Shown here: positions 7,214 through 9,027 of the stretch, one piece after another
Layout: each line of letters begins with the position of its first letter
How positions within the stretch are numbered: the first letter of the stretch is position 1
Source: Gammaproteobacteria bacterium
GTDB taxonomy: Bacteria > Pseudomonadota > Gammaproteobacteria > GRL18
Assembly: GCA_013139395.1 (NCBI GenBank)
Contig: WTAX01000028.1
Span: 1 to 9,027 of the forward strand
DNA length: 9,027 bases
Direction of reading: 5' to 3'
The notes under the pieces: model-generated
What the model was told of the DNA's origin: nothing
Databases searched by the model: none
Seen by the model: the letters and a program-made list of their open reading frames with translations, nothing else
Made by a program: the position numbers and the translations under genes

Positions 7214-8224
7214 ATGACTCAGTGGCAAGCGTCAGCCTCTTTTGAGTTAATCAGGCTCAGGGCTGACACACTTAGGACTATTCGTTCTTTTTTCTATAAG
7301 AACAATGTACTGGAGGTGGATACCCCCACCTTATCGTCAGCCACTGTTCCTGATCCGTTTATCGAAAGCTTTCAAACTCAGTATGTACCTCTGATGCAAA
7401 CCATGCAGACAAATCACTTTTATCTGCATACCTCCCCTGAATTTCCTATGAAACGTTTACTGGCGTCTGGCAGCGGTTCAATTTTTCAGATCAGTAAAGT
7501 CTTTCGTCAGGGAGAATCCGGGAAAAAACATAACCCTGAATTTACCCTGCTTGAATGGTATCGGGATGGCTGGGATCATCTGCAATTGATGACTGAGGTC
7601 GATCAGCTGTTGACGTTATTACTGTCTCCTCATCTTGATCTGGGAGAAACACGTTTGCTCACTTATGAAGATGCTTTTCAGGAAATGCTGGGTATTAATC
7701 CCCATACAGCCAATAAAAAAGACTTACTTGACTGTACAGAAAAAACAGGTCTGGCCAATGTTCTTGATGAGCATGAAGACAAGGATCGATTCTTAGAACT
7801 CTTATTTAGTCATATTATTGAACCTGCTTTAGGAAAAAGTAATAAATGTGAGCAAAGCAATAAGCCTTATATCTGTTTTATTTATCATTATCCGGCCAGT
7901 CAGGCATCATTAGCAAAAACCAGTATGCACAAAGGTCAACTGGTAGCAGAACGTTTTGAAGTTTTTATTGATGGCATGGAATTGGGCAATGGTTTTCATG
8001 AACTTAATGATGCACAGGAACAAAGACAGCGGTTTGAGAAGGATAATCAGACAAGAAAAATAATGGGTCTTAAAGAAATTCCTATGGATGAATATTTTCT
8101 TGAAGCTGTTGGTGCTCTACCCGAGTGTGCTGGAGTAGCCGTTGGCATAGAGCGCTTGCTCATGGTTATGAGTCAATCACAACATATTAATGATGTGATT
8201 GCATTCCCTTTTGACAGAGCATAA
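7214..8224 (+). CDS. epmA: EF-P lysine beta-lysyltransferase EpmA (LysRS-like)
   Basis: EpmA (PoxA/GenX/YjeA) resembles the catalytic core of class II lysyl-tRNA synthetase without an anticodon-binding domain. It activates (R)-beta-lysine with ATP and transfers it to EF-P Lys34. At 336 residues it fits the family (E. coli 325). Class II signatures are TSPEFPMKRLL (73-83), motif 2 as FRQGESGKKHNPEFTLLEWYR (R98-R117), the substrate-pocket segment AERFEVFIDGMELGNGFHEL (246-264), and motif 3 around GVAVGIERLLMV (307-318). The C-terminal VIAFPFDRA also matches. It lies 24 bases downstream of efp on the same strand and is probably co-transcribed. No clear Shine-Dalgarno precedes the ATG, so coupling to efp translation or a weakly used start is possible. 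I recall that in E. coli epmA is not next to efp, so this is a more compact arrangement. Confidence 0.96.
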   Translation: MTQWQASASFELIRLRADTLRTIRSFFYKNNVLEVDTPTLSSATVPDPFIESFQTQYVPLMQTMQTNHFYLHTSPEFPMKRLLASGSGSIFQISKVFRQGESGKKHNPEFTLLEWYRDGWDHLQLMTEVDQLLTLLLSPHLDLGETRLLTYEDAFQEMLGINPHTANKKDLLDCTEKTGLANVLDEHEDKDRFLELLFSHIIEPALGKSNKCEQSNKPYICFIYHYPASQASLAKTSMHKGQLVAERFEVFIDGMELGNGFHELNDAQEQRQRFEKDNQTRKIMGLKEIPMDEYFLEAVGALPECAGVAVGIERLLMVMSQSQHINDVIAFPFDRA

Positions 8225-8294
8225 TTGTGATCCTTATTTAATTTGTGAATAACAAAAATTATAGGTGGTCGTTTGGATTAAGTGCATTTAAAAC

Positions 8295-8414
8295 GAATGA
8301 GGGATAGTCTGGTGCGTCTGACTGGGGACGCTTTGAATACATCCCTGTACCGCTCATCCTCGGCATCCATGCCTCGAAAAGCCCCATTCAGACGCACCAG
8401 ACTATCCCACATTC
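8295..8414 (-). repeat. Structured repeat element, copy 1 (long stem, two ANGGAN hairpins)
   Basis: Arms 8301-8327 and 8382-8408 are inverted repeats of 27 bp with one mismatch, extendable to 33 bp (8295-8327 / 8382-8414) with two. The 54-base interior, read on the minus strand, begins CTTTTCGAG and ends AGCGT. It contains GGCATGGATGCC (minus strand of 8362-8373) and TACAGGGATGTA (minus strand of 8338-8349), both small hairpins with GGA in the loop. Counting the flanking G and C runs, the core aligns with copy 2 over about 62 positions with roughly 51 identities by hand count. Orientation was chosen to match copy 2. The 7-base word GCATTTA occurs just outside each end (8284-8290 and 8421-8427). 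It could be a miniature mobile element, an RNA regulatory element, a terminator, or a combination. Confidence 0.85.
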
Positions 8415-8444
8415 TCTACAGCATTTATCCTCACTCATGTTGTC

Positions 8445-8469
8445 CAAAAGCAAAAAGCAAAAGCAAAAG
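8445..8469 (+). repeat. Short tandem repeat (CAAAAG)4
   Basis: Four consecutive units: CAAAAG, CAAAAAG, CAAAAG, CAAAAG. A pyrimidine-rich stretch at 8524-8553 carries an approximate reverse complement (TTTTGCTC, then TTGCTCTTG). The two could form an imperfect A/T-rich stem around a loop of about 47 bases. This is low-complexity sequence; it may be a slippage-prone spacer between the two structured elements. Confidence 0.6.
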
Positions 8470-8588
8470 ATAAAAGCGTTCATACTCAAACTCTTACCAT
8501 ATTAACTCCATGCTTTTTCTTGTCTTTTGATTTTGCTCTTGCTCTTGATTTTTAGCCACTGAGAGAGGAAATGACGTAGAAGGGATTT

Positions 8589-8693
8589 GGTATGTAAGGT
8601 GATGATTCAGGGGGCTTTTCGAGCCATGGATGGCGAGGCAGAGCGTTACATGGACGTACTTGAGCGTCCCCCTGAATCATCACCTTGCACACC
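8589..8693 (+). repeat. Structured repeat element, copy 2 (long stem, two ANGGAN hairpins)
   Basis: Arms 8589-8614 and 8668-8693 are 26-base inverted repeats with two differences, one of which would be a G-U pair in RNA. The arm sequence is unrelated to that of copy 1. The 53-base interior, on the plus strand, contains GCCATGGATGGC (8623-8634) and TACATGGACGTA (8647-8658). The second includes ACATGGACGT, an exact match to the CsrA/RsmA consensus ACANGGANGU. Relative to copy 1, the first hairpin has exchanged a G-C pair for C-G. The GGA triplets are 24 bases apart in both copies. The plus orientation places this core in the sense strand of any epmA read-through transcript. Confidence 0.85.
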
Positions 8694-8784
8694 GAAGCAC
8701 GTATTGAATACAACCATTCCTGAACGACCCCCTCAATTTTTGTTGTTTTACTAACATCTTGTAAGGCACAGGACACTTTATAAC

Positions 8785-9027
8785 TTAGCTGATTTTACCT
8801 AGCAATTGCCCCATCTGTACCGGCTTCTCTGCGTATAATTCAGAATCCCACTCAATAGCATCTTTAGCAAACAATAAAACAACGGTCGAACCCATATTAA
8901 AACGTCCCATTTCCTGAGCTTTTTTTAGGCCTGGCTGAGGCTCTTTATTCAGCTGAGGCTCCTTATCATATTGCCAGCCTTGCACCTGCTTGCGACGTGG
9001 CGGTGTCACCACTCCCTGCCAGACGGT
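8785..9027 (-). CDS. psd: Phosphatidylserine decarboxylase proenzyme, 3' end (5' part outside window)
   Basis: Psd decarboxylates phosphatidylserine to phosphatidylethanolamine at the inner membrane. It self-cleaves at a Gly-Ser bond so that the serine becomes the catalytic pyruvoyl group of the small alpha chain. The window holds the last 80 residues, in frame to the edge (TVWQGVVTPPRR). QEMGRFNMGSTVVLLF contains the cleavage triad GST, with the serine codon at 8889-8887 on the minus strand; many relatives have LGST where this has MGST. The remaining alpha chain (STVVLLFAKDAIEW to QLLGKIS) matches the family in pattern. ATG at 9012 is an internal codon position within the ORF and not the start. 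Just before the GST region an 18-bp tandem duplication adds KEPQLN/KEPQPG. The gene converges on epmA across 560 bases of repeat-bearing DNA. Confidence 0.93.
   Translation of the reverse strand, partial: TVWQGVVTPPRRKQVQGWQYDKEPQLNKEPQPGLKKAQEMGRFNMGSTVVLLFAKDAIEWDSELYAEKPVQMGQLLGKIS
8934..8969 (-). repeat. 18-bp tandem duplication inside psd
   Basis: Two adjacent 18-base units (8934-8951 and 8952-8969) both begin GCTGAGGCTC on the plus strand and differ at a few later positions. In the Psd frame they encode about KEPQLN and KEPQPG, in a surface-loop-like stretch before QEMGRF. The unit is a multiple of three, so the frame is kept. Confidence 0.65.

Larger units (their letters stand above)
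8225..8784. other. 560-base non-coding region with structured repeats between convergent epmA and psd
   Basis: No credible protein gene is present. Short open frames exist, but they are made of the inverted repeats. Contents: an inverted-repeat element on the minus strand (8295-8414), an A-rich CAAAAG repeat with a T-rich counterpart (8445-8553), a related inverted-repeat element on the plus strand (8589-8693), and a possible remnant of a further copy (8694-8738). Both flanking genes read into this region, so its hairpins may also end transcription from each side. Confidence 0.7.

Noticed and set aside
8282..8473. 63-residue open frame on + between epmA and psd
   Set aside because: It is built from repeat copy 1 and the A-rich hexamer tract, has no Shine-Dalgarno, and its basic, low-complexity translation resembles no family I know.
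8295..8693. Integron attC sites as an explanation of the two repeats
   Set aside because: The variable paired arms recall attC, but no GTTRRRY/RYYYAAC core sites are seen, the core is conserved in sequence, and no cassette genes or integrase are present.
8295..8693. CRISPR array
   Set aside because: Only two copies, in opposite orientation, with long palindromic arms and no regular spacers.
8552..8776. 74-residue open frame on - before psd
   Set aside because: Most of it is the reverse strand of repeat copy 2; the open frame is a by-product of the inverted repeat.

Overview
The window comes from a bacterial chromosome, almost certainly a gammaproteobacterium with a fairly AT-rich genome. 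The evidence is the ParC type, a FimX-like type IV pilus regulator, and a complete EF-P beta-lysylation set (EpmA, EpmB, EF-P). From memory, the Pseudomonas aeruginosa chromosome has a comparable neighbourhood, with fimX, an adjacent uncharacterised gene, psd, and parC close by. I cannot name a genus.

Layout, left to right. (1) 3-1154, +: the 3' part of parC (topoisomerase IV subunit A). (2) 1168-5182, -: a two-gene unit that meets parC tail to tail with only 13 bases between the stops. The promoter-proximal gene (TTG start at 5182) encodes a 616-residue protein with a C-terminal PilZ-like segment. The second gene (GTG start at 3282) encodes a 704-residue FimX-like REC-PAS-GGDEF-EAL protein whose phosphorylation, cyclase and phosphodiesterase sites all look degenerate. 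Together they look like a c-di-GMP receptor module, probably for type IV pili. (3) 5183-5501: AT-rich non-coding DNA with several small palindromes. (4) 5502-8224: epmB (-), diverging from efp and epmA (+). EpmB makes (R)-beta-lysine, EpmA attaches it to EF-P, and EF-P carries the acceptor Lys34. (5) 8225-8784: 560 bases without a credible gene between the convergent epmA and psd. (6) 8785-9027, -: the 3' end of psd (phosphatidylserine decarboxylase), including its GST self-cleavage site.

The most unusual part is region 5. It holds two related, oppositely oriented repeat copies (8295-8414 on -, 8589-8693 on +). Each has a conserved core of about 60 nt enclosed by a long near-perfect stem. The stem sequence is unrelated between the copies, yet pairs well within each copy. 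Each core contains two small hairpins presenting ANGGAN loops, and one of them matches the CsrA/RsmA high-affinity consensus ACANGGANGU exactly in both copies. A base-pair swap (G-C to C-G) in the other hairpin preserves pairing, which suggests selection on RNA or single-stranded DNA structure. Because the copies face opposite ways, read-through from epmA would carry one core in the sense orientation, and read-through from psd would carry the other.
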